Shown: positions 54,965 to 63,807 of the stretch, in pieces
How the letters are laid out: each line of letters opens with the position of its first letter
How positions within the stretch are numbered: the first letter of the stretch is position 1
Source: Shewanella putrefaciens
GTDB lineage: Bacteria; Pseudomonadota; Gammaproteobacteria; Enterobacterales; Shewanellaceae
Direction of reading: 5' to 3'
Assembly: GCF_016406305.1 (NCBI RefSeq)
Contig: NZ_CP066369.1
Span: 2,622,501-2,686,500 of the forward strand
DNA: 64,000 bases
The notes under the pieces: model-generated
Databases searched by the model: none
Told to the model about the DNA's origin: nothing
Seen by the model: the letters and a program-made list of their open reading frames with translations, nothing else
Translations under genes and position numbers: made by a program

Positions 54965-55600
54965 TTAAACAACCACATCGTGCAGATAGGTCTGGGCCCA
55001 TGCAATAGCTTGACCGCGGCTGGACACGCCAATCTTGCGAAACACCCGGTATAAATGGGTTTTAATCGTGCTTTCACTGACAAATAGCTGATTGGCAATA
55101 TCAAGATTAGTGCTACCCGACAATAGGGCCTGTAACACCTCACGTTCACGGATAGTCAAAGGTTCTGTATCTTCAAACAGCCCAAAGTCATCATTCACTC
55201 CGTTCGCGAGCTGAGGAGGGATAACCCTATGACCACGCAGAATATTAGAAAGGCCTAGGCTAATTTCCGTTAACCCAGCATCGAGATAAAACACTCCTGC
55301 AGTTGTTGCAGCCTGCATTAAAAACCGCGCATCCACCAGTTTCGGGAACTGAATATACACCACCCGTACACTCGGGTGTTCACGGGCAAGCAATCGTTGG
55401 AATTGATAGGCTTTTTGTAAATCGACCGTGGCGAGATCAATCACCACCAGAGAAGCTTGATTATCTTTGATATGCTCACACATGCCATCGGGATTGATGT
55501 GTGATAACTTCACAAGAAATTCCTGTGGCCAACGTCCTGCGAGTAACTCCATTAGAAGTTGTGATCTTGACACTACAATCCAATGTAATATTTTGAACAT
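54965..55600 (-). CDS. LuxR-family transcriptional regulator, CsgD-like
   Basis: A 211-residue protein with a degenerate receiver-like N-terminal domain (1-130; WIVVSRSQLLMELLAGRW, ASLVVIDLATVDL) and a C-terminal LuxR HTH (about 148-205; LTIREREVLQALLSGSTNLDIANQLFVSESTIKTHLYRVFRKIGVSSRGQAI). The start is taken at ATG 55600, with GGGAG eight bases upstream; a GTG three codons earlier sits on that site. The N-domain resembles CsgD, which does not need phosphorylation in the usual way. It is divergent from the b-type cytochrome gene, but no target is proven. Confidence 0.84.
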   Translation of the reverse strand: MFKILHWIVVSRSQLLMELLAGRWPQEFLVKLSHINPDGMCEHIKDNQASLVVIDLATVDLQKAYQFQRLLAREHPSVRVVYIQFPKLVDARFLMQAATTAGVFYLDAGLTEISLGLSNILRGHRVIPPQLANGVNDDFGLFEDTEPLTIREREVLQALLSGSTNLDIANQLFVSESTIKTHLYRVFRKIGVSSRGQAIAWAQTYLHDVVV

Positions 55601-55609
55601 CCTGCTCAC

Positions 55610-55902
55610 TCCCTGTCTGGTTAACGCTTATTTATTTTGAGAATTCAACCTACTCTCAATACCACTTCAACATCCGTTCAATAGACCTCCGAGTCTACTG
55701 GCTTACGATATTAGCATTAGATAAAAAAGATTCAAAAGACTTACTAAAAAAATATTTACCGTACGCAAATCAGTAGCTTCTACAACTTTCAACTTCATCA
55801 CTCTCAACCAGAAGTCTGAATTTAACCTTAAAAAAAGACTGTGTTTTGAAGAGAAAGGCGTAAAATCATCTCGAACCCATTAGAAACCTTTAAGGAAGTG
55901 CG
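55610..55902. other. Divergent region between the LuxR and cytochrome b genes
   Basis: About 290 bases, AT-rich around 55720-55830, with no gene. It holds both promoters; I see no clear operator. Confidence 0.35.
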
Positions 55903-56649
55903 ATGTCTAGTAACAACCCCACCCCCCTTGAGATAAAATCTTATGCAGTATGGGACAAACCCACACGATTATTCCATTGGATCAACGTCATTCTGGTACT
56001 CACGCTCACCTTAGTCGGTGGCATCATGATGTATCGAACTGAATTAGGCATAACAGAACTATCGGGCAAAATCGGCTTAAAAACCTTACATGTTTATATC
56101 GGCTATGGCTTTGCGTTAAACCTAGTCGTACGCCTTGTCTGGGGTTTTGTCGGCAACAAATATGCCCGTTTCAACCATATGTTTCCCAATGCCAACAGCA
56201 AAAGCGAATTACAGGCTTACCAAGCAGAGCTAGCGGCTGGGAAATCTCCGCAGTACTTAGGCCATAATCCGAAAGGAAAATTTGCCGTATTAGCCATTAT
56301 GCTGTTATTAGTTGTCATCATGCTAACGGGATTGTTTCGCGCAGGAACCGATATTTACTCCCCTCCACTGGGCAGTACCATCCAAAGCTATCTTGCCGAC
56401 ACCAATACCGAGCCTGCAAACTTAAAGCCCTATGATGAAACTGGCGTCAACGCTGAAAAGGCCAGTGCAATTAAACCCATAAAAGGTTTAGCGGGTAAAA
56501 TCCACGTCTATGGCGTTTATCTACTCTTGTTACTGATTTTATTGCATTTATCCGCGGTAATTTATACCGAAGTTAAACGCCAACCTGGGATTATTTCCGC
56601 CATGTTTTCCGGGAAGAAAATGATCCAAGGCCAACCTAAGGATAACTAA
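55903..56649 (+). CDS. Cytochrome b561-family membrane protein
   Basis: A 248-residue di-haem b-type cytochrome with four main transmembrane helices. The haem-ligand histidines are in RLFHWINVILVLTLTLVGG, KTLHVYIGYGFALNLVVR and KIHVYGVYLLLLLILLHLSAVIY, the pattern of the Ni/Fe-hydrogenase-type cytochrome b561 family. It has a periplasmic loop of about 60 residues between helices 3 and 4. It would pass electrons between the quinone pool and periplasmic carriers. It is convergent with the tetraheme cytochrome gene, which is a plausible partner but not in the same operon. AAGGAA precedes the ATG. Confidence 0.87.
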   Translation: MSSNNPTPLEIKSYAVWDKPTRLFHWINVILVLTLTLVGGIMMYRTELGITELSGKIGLKTLHVYIGYGFALNLVVRLVWGFVGNKYARFNHMFPNANSKSELQAYQAELAAGKSPQYLGHNPKGKFAVLAIMLLLVVIMLTGLFRAGTDIYSPPLGSTIQSYLADTNTEPANLKPYDETGVNAEKASAIKPIKGLAGKIHVYGVYLLLLLILLHLSAVIYTEVKRQPGIISAMFSGKKMIQGQPKDN

Positions 56650-56655
56650 CAGTAA

Positions 56656-56681
56656 CTAAGGATGACTTAAGTCATCCTTAG
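56656..56681. repeat. Perfect 26-bp palindrome after the cytochrome b gene
   Basis: CTAAGGATGACTT followed at once by its exact reverse complement, seven bases after the stop. It has no loop and is followed by the true terminator. Confidence 0.85.
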
Positions 56682-56684
56682 TTT

Positions 56685-56718
56685 AAAAAAACGCCAGCGA
56701 TTTGCTGGCGTTTTTTTT
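56685..56718. terminator. Bidirectional terminator between cytochrome b and cctA
   Basis: A 13-bp stem AAAAAACGCCAGC with a five-base loop and eight T residues, between convergent genes. Confidence 0.93.
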
Positions 56719-56781
56719 ATTTAGATTTGTAGGTGTTACCTAGCAGTACTAAACATTATTTTTCCGAACTATTATTCAGAA

Positions 56782-57132
56782 TTATTTTTTCAGAACAGAG
56801 TCAGATGTACGACCATCGTCATGGCAAGTTTCGCAGGTCGGCTTTTGACCTACGTTCATATCATGTACCGCATGGCAGTCAGCACAAACTAAATTGCCAT
56901 CATGTGGCTTATGCACCGCATCCATTTCAGAAAGCTTACCGTGACAGTCTTGACACTGGGCAAACTCAAACGCACCATCGGATGAAGGCGTACCATCCTT
57001 ATGACAGCTTTCACAACCACCTGACTCAGCGTGGAAATCAGATAATTTTTGATCTGCTGCGAATGCGGTTGGCGACAGCGCTAACGCTGCGAGACTTGCC
57101 CCGAAAAGCGCACTTAATAGTTTTTTGCTCAC
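56782..57132 (-). CDS. cctA: Small tetraheme cytochrome c
   Basis: A 116-residue periplasmic cytochrome with a Sec signal peptide cleaved after AFA (residue 25), leaving a mature protein of 91 residues. Four CxxCH motifs lie at 40-44, 60-64, 83-87 and 100-104. The mature sequence ([22 protein letters not shown]...) is the small tetraheme cytochrome of Shewanella, an abundant electron shuttle between inner membrane quinol oxidases such as CymA and outer membrane or periplasmic reductases. The start is GTG at 57132, seven bases after GGAGG; an ATG five codons earlier overlaps that site. Confidence 0.97.
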   Translation of the reverse strand: MSKKLLSALFGASLAALALSPTAFAADQKLSDFHAESGGCESCHKDGTPSSDGAFEFAQCQDCHGKLSEMDAVHKPHDGNLVCADCHAVHDMNVGQKPTCETCHDDGRTSDSVLKK

Positions 57133-57147
57133 AATTGTATCCTCCAA

Positions 57148-57560
57148 TGGCGATTGTCAGTGGAAATTCTTGTCAGGGTGACTTCCATCTCGCAACCTAA
57201 AGTAAATAGCACGACTCGATTTAACTTAGCTAAGGATCGAACAATAAGCAACCTTAGTCTAAGCAAAGGTAACTTTACCAATATACTCAAGGGTAAAATG
57301 TGCGCTGTATCATGTAACCACATGCTTATATAAGAGTTTTACATTCATACAACCCTAAGATTACATGGTAATATGCCCTAGCCTAATAGACAAAAAAAGA
57401 AAAGCCCTAAATAAAAAAGGGGTTGGAAACCTAGGATTTATGGGATAAGACTGAGCCCCAGCGGGGTACACAGGTAAATAATCTTCGCTATTGAAAATAA
57501 GCTCCCATCACTACCATAGCGCCAATGCATTCGCCGAAACCCAATTCAGAGATCGCCAAA
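57148..57560. promoter_or_regulatory. Upstream region of cctA
   Basis: About 410 bases with no convincing gene. It must carry the cctA promoter on the minus strand. TGTGC-N6-TCATG at 57299-57314 is a weak match to the Crp consensus, which is of interest because Crp drives anaerobic cytochrome genes in Shewanella. A T-poor, A-rich stretch near 57390 carries no hairpin of note. Confidence 0.4.
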
Positions 57561-57887
57561 ATGATGCTTAAAAATCTGCTTGAAACCCTCAAAACCCTCC
57601 ATCACATCAACAGTCAAGATGAGTTTGCCGCGTTACTGGCGAGGGATAACGAGCTTATGCAACAAGTTAAAACAGCAGATTCTAAACATTGGGTGCATTT
57701 TACTAAACAAACCTTCGATGGTTGGTATTGTGTGCCAACGCCACAACAGACCACCTTCCATGTTTATTATCAAGAACGGGGGCAGAACTGCTGGGGCGAG
57801 GATGTTTTTAGTGACCAAAGTGAAGCCATTGCCGCCGCTATTTTTATGTCTGGTCTCTGGGATAGTGAATACAATCCAGTACCTTAG
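57561..57887 (+). CDS. Conserved-looking small protein of unknown function
   Basis: A 108-residue soluble protein I do not recognise. The first third is helical (MMLKNLLETLKTLHHINSQDEFAALLARDNELMQQV), then a tryptophan-rich part follows (HWVHFTKQTFDGWYCVPTPQQTTFHVYYQERGQNCWGEDVFSDQSEAI). No signal or membrane segment. I begin at ATG 57561, which has AGAGA upstream; the frame is open from ATG 57525 without a ribosome binding site. Codon use looks like that of its neighbours. No function is offered. Confidence 0.65.
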   Translation: MMLKNLLETLKTLHHINSQDEFAALLARDNELMQQVKTADSKHWVHFTKQTFDGWYCVPTPQQTTFHVYYQERGQNCWGEDVFSDQSEAIAAAIFMSGLWDSEYNPVP

Positions 57888-58006
57888 GCCCCTATGCCCA
57901 CTACAGTCACAGGTTAACAAACGCCACTGTGATATTTATGGGTAACTTTCTACCCATCCTATGATTTTTAACCTTATGATTTTTAAATTTAAAAGGAGTA
58001 ATAACG

Positions 58007-58756
58007 ATGGATTGGCTGATTATTGCATTTGCGGGCTTACTCGGCGGTATGCTTAATGCGGTAGCGGGAGGAGGCAGTTTTATCACCCTACTCGCCTTAG
58101 TTTTTGTCGGCATCCCTCCCCTTGTAGCCAATGCCACAGGCACGGCGGCGCTGCTTCCAGGCTACCTTGCCAGCGCATGGCGCTTTAGAAAAGATATTGA
58201 ATATCCTGCTAATCTTAGCCTTAAAAACCTCTGTCTCATCGCAGTGGTTGGGGGATGCCTAGGCGCAGCCATATTGCTAAATACCAGTGAACAGCTATTT
58301 GCCCATTTAGTCCCTTGGTTGATTTTACTGGCAACAGGCGCTTTTATTGCCGGGCCTTGGCTATTGAGGAAGCGACTCTCTGTTGCAACCGCATCCACCA
58401 CAGTCCGCCCCCTCTCGGCGGTCATCATACTGACCTTAGTGTGTATTTATGGCGGTTATTTTAATGGCGGCTTAGGGATCATTCTGCTCGCCACTTTAGG
58501 CCTAATGGGACAAACCCAATTACATGGGATGAACGGACTTAAAAATTTACTCTCCGCCCTACTCACCACCATAGCCGTTGCCTTGTATGCCACAGGTAAC
58601 CTAATCGATGCACAATATCTGCTATTGCTCGCCATTATGGCGATAATCGGTGGTTATATTGGTGCCGTAATCGCCTACCGAATTCCCCAATCCCTATTAC
58701 GAGGTTTTATTGTCTGTGTCGGTTTAGCCATGGCGGTAGGATTTTTTATACGCTAA
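58007..58756 (+). CDS. TSUP-family (TauE/SafE) permease
   Basis: A 249-residue membrane protein with about eight predicted helices. The family repeat AGLLGGMLNAVAGGGSFITLLALVFVGIPPLVANATGTAAL at the start and YGGYFNGGLGIILLATLGLMGQTQLHGMNGLKNLLSALLTT in the second half is plain. Members carry sulfite, sulfonates or other organic anions, usually outward. The substrate is unknown here. AAAAGGAG precedes the ATG. It stands between two unrelated single genes. Confidence 0.88.
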   Translation: MDWLIIAFAGLLGGMLNAVAGGGSFITLLALVFVGIPPLVANATGTAALLPGYLASAWRFRKDIEYPANLSLKNLCLIAVVGGCLGAAILLNTSEQLFAHLVPWLILLATGAFIAGPWLLRKRLSVATASTTVRPLSAVIILTLVCIYGGYFNGGLGIILLATLGLMGQTQLHGMNGLKNLLSALLTTIAVALYATGNLIDAQYLLLLAIMAIIGGYIGAVIAYRIPQSLLRGFIVCVGLAMAVGFFIR

Positions 58757-58881
58757 TCATGCACTCTGTTTTGCTTGTGCATGGGTTTTGGGATTCAATT
58801 TTTCGCGGATAAATTGCCCTTAAGTAACTGACTTGTTACCCTGAACCCTCATCTTAGACAAAGGTATTGTTAAGGAAAATA

Positions 58882-60093
58882 ATGAAACCGAGTACTTTGA
58901 AACAAAGGACCGTCAGACTGAAAACCCTAGGCCTCGCACTGTGTCTACTTGCAAGCTCACCCGCAATTTTCCCCCAAGCCGCTAACGCAAACACTATCAG
59001 CACTAAAGCCATCAGCGCCAACACCATCAGCGTTAAAACGCAATCGGGTAATATTCGGGTCAACACTATCGCTGAAGGGTTAGAAAACATCTGGGGCATG
59101 GCCTTTTTACCCGACGGCAGCATGTTAGTGACTGAACGAGCAGGAAGAATGCGCATTGTCAGTGCCACCGGGAAAGTGGGTGAACCCTTAGCGGGCTTAC
59201 CGCCGATCGCGACCAAGGGCCAAGGCGGTTTGCTCGATGTGGTAATTGCGCCGGATTTTGCCACTAGCAAAAAAATCTATTTCAGTTATGCCGAGCCCAG
59301 CGAAGGCGATTTAAGCGGTCGCAATAGCACAGCGGTCAGTTTTGCCACGCTCAATGATAACAAACTTGAAAATCTCACCCGTGTATTTAGTCAACAACCT
59401 AAAATAAACAGCAACCACCATTTTGGATCTCGTCTCGTGTGGGCGCCGGATGGCAGTTTATTTATCACTCTAGGCGATCGCTACAGCGAAAAAGATAGCG
59501 CGCAGACATTGGATAATCATTTAGGCAAAGTCGTGCGTATTCATGCCGATGGCTCAGTGCCTAAGGATAATCCCTTCGTTAATACGCCTGGTGCCCTGCC
59601 CGAGATCTGGTCAATTGGCCATCGCAATATGCAGGGCGCAGCCATTAATCCTATTAGCAAAGTATTATGGACTGGTGAGCATGGGCCGCAGGGTGGCGAT
59701 GAGCTTAATGTTGACCAAGCGGGCAAAAATTATGGCTGGCCGGTGATCACCTACGGTGAAAATTACGGCGGCGGCAAAATAGGCGAAGGCACCCACAAGG
59801 TAGGAATGGAGCAACCCGCCTACAAATGGGTTCCCTCAATTGCCACCGCGGGCTTTATATTCTACACGGGCGATAAATTTCCACAGTGGCAAAATAATAT
59901 TTTACTCGCCAGCTTAAAAGAAAAAACACTCGTACGCTTAGTGCTTGATGGCGACAAGATTATTAAGGAAGAACGCCTGCTGAAAACCGAACTCGGCCAA
60001 CGCTTGCGCTCAGTCGTGCAAGGGCCAGATGGATTGATTTATCTGATTACCGACGAGGCTAATGCAAAAATCTATCAGTTATCACCACTATAA
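58882..60093 (+). CDS. PQQ-dependent sugar dehydrogenase family protein (YliI/Asd type)
   Basis: A 403-residue exported protein with a signal peptide (about 1-35) and the six-bladed propeller of soluble aldose dehydrogenases. ENIWGMAFLPDGSMLVTERAGR, GGLLDVVIAPDF, LVWAPDGSLFITLGDR, EIWSIGHRNMQGAAINP and WTGEHGPQGGDELN are conserved, and the histidines in the last two are at the PQQ site. It would oxidise aldoses in the periplasm if PQQ is available. After the signal is an imperfect repeat ANTISTKAIS/ANTISVKTQS. The start at ATG 58882 has AAGGAAA upstream; five more codons are open. Confidence 0.88.
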   Translation: MKPSTLKQRTVRLKTLGLALCLLASSPAIFPQAANANTISTKAISANTISVKTQSGNIRVNTIAEGLENIWGMAFLPDGSMLVTERAGRMRIVSATGKVGEPLAGLPPIATKGQGGLLDVVIAPDFATSKKIYFSYAEPSEGDLSGRNSTAVSFATLNDNKLENLTRVFSQQPKINSNHHFGSRLVWAPDGSLFITLGDRYSEKDSAQTLDNHLGKVVRIHADGSVPKDNPFVNTPGALPEIWSIGHRNMQGAAINPISKVLWTGEHGPQGGDELNVDQAGKNYGWPVITYGENYGGGKIGEGTHKVGMEQPAYKWVPSIATAGFIFYTGDKFPQWQNNILLASLKEKTLVRLVLDGDKIIKEERLLKTELGQRLRSVVQGPDGLIYLITDEANAKIYQLSPL

Positions 60094-60161
60094 CATCGAT
60101 GAATAGCACTAAATTCGGAGCAGCCAGCTCACTTCCCTAGATTAATTACTAAGGAATAACG

Positions 60162-60596
60162 ATGAACTTAATTCAGATTAGACAAATCCAGATAGCAGAT
60201 CTTAAGGTAATCGCAGATTTACTACTGCAGCTTGGATATAGTGCAACGCCAGAACAATTACAAAAATATCTTGGGAAAAGTGATAGAACGGATGAAGTTT
60301 ATCTCGCCGAGGTTGAGGGGAAGATTCTTGGACTGATAAGCTTAATCTTTTTTGATTATTTCCCTGCACAGCAACAGATTTGCCGTATCACCGCCCTGGT
60401 AGTAACTGAGACCTGTAGGGGTTTAGGTGTGGGAACGCAACTGATTAACTTTACCAAAACAAGAGCGAATGAACAGGGTTGTAGCAAACTTGAGGTTACC
60501 ACTTCCATGCGAAGGGAAAAGACCCAAGCCTACTATGAGGCCATAGGGTTTGAGAAAACCTCTTTTCGCTATATTCAAGAAATCGACCATTGCTGA
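60162..60596 (+). CDS. GNAT-family acetyltransferase
   Basis: A 144-residue N-acetyltransferase with the acetyl-CoA loop VTETCRGLGVGTQLINFTK (Q/R-x-x-G-x-G/A) and a C-terminal strand AYYEAIGFEKTSFRYIQ. It is a single-domain protein without signal peptide. The substrate is not predictable. AAGGAATA precedes the ATG. It lies 68 bases after the sugar dehydrogenase gene with no terminator visible between, so they may be co-transcribed. Confidence 0.86.
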   Translation: MNLIQIRQIQIADLKVIADLLLQLGYSATPEQLQKYLGKSDRTDEVYLAEVEGKILGLISLIFFDYFPAQQQICRITALVVTETCRGLGVGTQLINFTKTRANEQGCSKLEVTTSMRREKTQAYYEAIGFEKTSFRYIQEIDHC

Positions 60597-60612
60597 CAAC
60601 GCATCATCCACA

Positions 60613-60650
60613 AAAAATAGGCGCTTAAGATGACTTAAGCGCCTATTTTT
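60613..60650. terminator. Bidirectional terminator between GNAT and RND genes
   Basis: A 17-bp perfect stem AAAAATAGGCGCTTAAG with a four-base loop and T runs both ways, between convergent genes. Confidence 0.94.
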
Positions 60651-60711
60651 GTACGGGGTTTACTAGGCTAACATATAGATCCAAACGAGCCTTAATTTAC
60701 ATGAATCGCGA

Positions 60712-63700
60712 TTAATCCTGCGCGAGTTCCTTTTCTAGCTGTTGGGCGATGGCCTCAGGCGAACCACTGTTACGGGCAAAAAGACCGTATGCAGAAGGGA
60801 TCACAAAAATAGTAAATAGGGTTGCCAGCAAAATTCCCGATAACACCACCACACCAATCACGAAACGGGTTTCTGCGCCCGCCCCCGCAGCCAATACCAA
60901 AGGTACGGCGCCAGCGGCTGTGGTGATACCCGTCATTAAAATGGGCCGTAAACGCTGGCAGGAGGCTTGGATAATCGCGCGGTCAAAGTCCACCCCTTTA
61001 TCCCTAAGTTGGTTAGCAAATTCGACAATTAAAATGCCGTTTTTAGCCGCCAAACCCACGAGCATAATAATACCTATCTGGCTGTAAATATTGAGGCTTT
61101 GCCCCGTAAACCACAAGCCAATCAAGGCACCCACAGTCGCCAAGGGCACTGTCAGCATAATCACCATAGGGTGAATATAACTTTCAAACTGCGCGGCTAA
61201 GACCAGGAATACCACCCCTAAGGCCAGCAGGAATACAAAGTACATGGAACTGCCCGACTCTTGATAGTCGAGGGATTGCCCCTTGTAACTGATCACAGCT
61301 TCTGCTGGCAAATAGGCGCGCGCCAATTGATTCATATAATCAAGGGCTTCACCTAGGCTATAACCATCTGCCAAACTGGCTTCTATGGTGATGGCCCGCA
61401 TGCGGTTATAACGGTTGAGCGAACTGGCATCGGCAAACTCTTCCACTGTCACTAGGTTAGAGAGAGGAATGAGCTCCTTACTGCGCTCGGAGCGCACATA
61501 GATATTTTGCAGATCGGCGGCGGTATTTTGGTTACTGCGCTCACCTTCCACGACCACATCGTACTCTTCACCATCACGCATAAAGGTGGTGACTAAGCGA
61601 GATCCCAGCATAGACTCTAAGGTGCGGCCGATATTGGAAATCGACACCCCAAGGCTTGCCGCTCTATCCCGGTCGATTACCACCCGCAGTTGAGGTTTTG
61701 TCTCTTTATAATCGTGATCTAATCCGAGCAGTTGTGGGTTTTCCGCCGCTTTTTCCATCATAATATCGCGCCAGAGGGCAAGCTCTTCATAACTTGGGCC
61801 ACCAATCACAAATTGCACGGGTTTACCCACGCCGCGGCCAAAGGCTTGGCGCATCACAGGGAACGCCTGTACCCCCGCCAAATCAGCGAGGCGCTTGTTT
61901 ATATCGCCAATCACTTCCTTCATAGGACGGCGCTGTCCCCAATCCTCCAACACGATAATCGCCATACCATTAGAGAAATCGGCGGCGCGGCCAAAGCCAC
62001 GGGGAGCGCGGATCAACAGCCGTTTGATATCGCCCGAATCCACCAATGGCATCAAGCGGTTTTCCACTTCATTCATATAGGATTCAATATATTCGTAACT
62101 CGCGCCCTGTGGTCCATTGACCATCAAGAATAACGAGCCTCTGTCCTCCTGAGGGGCGAATTCCTGTGGCACTTTTTGGGCTAAAAATACACTGCTCCCT
62201 AAGGCGCACAATACCAGAATCGACATCAACATTGGCCTTGCCATCGCCCTTTCCAGCGCGCTTTGGTAGCCATTGGACACTCGAGTCATAATGCCATCGA
62301 CCTTACGTACCAACCATGAGTCCTGCTCGGCGGGTTTCAGTAATTTCGAACACATCATAGGGCTCAAGGTTAGGGCCACAATGCTGGAGAAAATCACCGC
62401 GGCGCTCATAGTCACGGCAAACTCTTTAAACAGCTTACCTAAGTCGCCCTCAAGGAAAGTGATCGGCATAAATACCGCCACCAGCACTAAGGTCGTAGCG
62501 ATAACAGCAAAGGCCACTTCACGGGCACCGAGAAACGCCGCTTTAAGGGGCGAATCCCCCTCTTCAATACGGCGGTGAATATTTTCTAGCATCACAATCG
62601 CATCGTCCACCACCATACCGATGGCAAGGATCATCGCTAGCAAAGTCAATAGGTTAATAGTGTAACCAAGGGCATAGAGCACGATAAAAGTACCGAGCAA
62701 GGACACAGGTACAGTAATCGCAGGGATCAACATGGCACGCACACTGCCAAGGAAGAGGTAAATCACGATAATCACGAGGATCATGGCCGTGAACAGAGTT
62801 TGATACACTTCCTTGATTGAGGCTTCGATAAACACTGAACTGTCATAGCTGCGTTTAATCGACATGCCAGCGGGTAAGGTTGGGTTGATTTTATCGACTA
62901 AGGCATTGACCGCACGTGCGACTTCTAAAGTGTTAGCGGTCGATTGCTTCGATACCCCAAGGCCTATCATGGCCTCTTTGTTACCGCGGAACATGATGCG
63001 CTCTTCTTCAGAGCCAATTTCCACTTTGGCCACATCGCCCAATTTCACTAAGTAACCGTCTTCCCCTTGGGCAATCACCAGATTAGCGAAATCCTCCGCG
63101 GTGCGATAACCGCGCTCTAAGCGCACGGTAAAATGGCGCTCCTTAGACTCTATCGACCCTGCGGGTAATTCGACGTTTTCCGCCCTGAGCGAAGCTTCCA
63201 CATCCGCCACAGTTAAACTGCGCGAGGCTAAGGCTTGCCTGTCGAGCCAAACCCGCATCGCATAAACCTTGCCACCGCCGATACGGATCATCGACACGCC
63301 ATCGACAACTGACAGGCGATCAGCTAAATAACGGCGGGTGTAGTCGGTGAGCTCAAGGGTCGTCATCTGATCAGACACTAGGTTGAGCCACATGATCACT
63401 TCATCGCCACCATTGGCCTTCTGCACTTCTGGGGGATCGGCTTCCTCCGGCAGATTGTCTAATAGTCCTGAAATTCGGTCACGAACATCGTTGGCCGCAT
63501 CTTCAATATTACGACTGATATCAAACTCTAAGGTCACCTGTGAGCGACCATCGCTACTCGATGAACTCACATGACGAATACCTTCGACGCCACTGATCCT
63601 GTCTTCAATCAACTGGGTAATGCGGCTCTCTACTACCGCAGCGCTGGCGCCGCGGTAGTTAGTTTCAATCGATACAATCGGTGGATCGATATTGGGATAT

Positions 63701-63807
63701 TCCCGCAGGGGCAATTTATCAAACGCGACTAAACCAAAGGCCACCAGCAGCATGCTGATAACAGAGGCGAAAACCGGGCGCTTAACTGAAAGATCTGTCA
63801 GGATCAT
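60712..63807 (-). CDS. RND-family multidrug efflux transporter (HAE-1)
   Basis: A 1031-residue RND pump with two groups of six transmembrane helices and two large periplasmic loops, starting MILTDLSVKRPVFASVISM. Unlike the two pumps at 3915-10210 it keeps both aspartates of the relay motif: GMVVDDAIVMLENIHRR. The second half has GLAAKNGILIVEFANQLR, with the lysine that joins the relay. It is closest to the multidrug HAE-1 group (MexF/VexF-like). The ATG overlaps the stop of the upstream fusion protein gene by four bases. The substrate is unknown. Confidence 0.93.
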   Translation of the reverse strand: MILTDLSVKRPVFASVISMLLVAFGLVAFDKLPLREYPNIDPPIVSIETNYRGASAAVVESRITQLIEDRISGVEGIRHVSSSSSDGRSQVTLEFDISRNIEDAANDVRDRISGLLDNLPEEADPPEVQKANGGDEVIMWLNLVSDQMTTLELTDYTRRYLADRLSVVDGVSMIRIGGGKVYAMRVWLDRQALASRSLTVADVEASLRAENVELPAGSIESKERHFTVRLERGYRTAEDFANLVIAQGEDGYLVKLGDVAKVEIGSEEERIMFRGNKEAMIGLGVSKQSTANTLEVARAVNALVDKINPTLPAGMSIKRSYDSSVFIEASIKEVYQTLFTAMILVIIVIYLFLGSVRAMLIPAITVPVSLLGTFIVLYALGYTINLLTLLAMILAIGMVVDDAIVMLENIHRRIEEGDSPLKAAFLGAREVAFAVIATTLVLVAVFMPITFLEGDLGKLFKEFAVTMSAAVIFSSIVALTLSPMMCSKLLKPAEQDSWLVRKVDGIMTRVSNGYQSALERAMARPMLMSILVLCALGSSVFLAQKVPQEFAPQEDRGSLFLMVNGPQGASYEYIESYMNEVENRLMPLVDSGDIKRLLIRAPRGFGRAADFSNGMAIIVLEDWGQRRPMKEVIGDINKRLADLAGVQAFPVMRQAFGRGVGKPVQFVIGGPSYEELALWRDIMMEKAAENPQLLGLDHDYKETKPQLRVVIDRDRAASLGVSISNIGRTLESMLGSRLVTTFMRDGEEYDVVVEGERSNQNTAADLQNIYVRSERSKELIPLSNLVTVEEFADASSLNRYNRMRAITIEASLADGYSLGEALDYMNQLARAYLPAEAVISYKGQSLDYQESGSSMYFVFLLALGVVFLVLAAQFESYIHPMVIMLTVPLATVGALIGLWFTGQSLNIYSQIGIIMLVGLAAKNGILIVEFANQLRDKGVDFDRAIIQASCQRLRPILMTGITTAAGAVPLVLAAGAGAETRFVIGVVVLSGILLATLFTIFVIPSAYGLFARNSGSPEAIAQQLEKELAQD

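Noticed and set aside
56733..57200. 155-codon open frame antisense to cctA
   Set aside because: Covers the cytochrome gene on the other strand; histidine-rich translation comes from CxxCH codons read backwards.
57299..57314. Crp-like site upstream of cctA
   Set aside because: TGTGC-N6-TCATG fits only in part and no promoter can be aligned with it; noted in the region entry but not called.
57580..57945. Second frame overlapping the unknown gene at 57561
   Set aside because: Two frames overlap on the same strand; the 57561 frame has a better start and more balanced composition.
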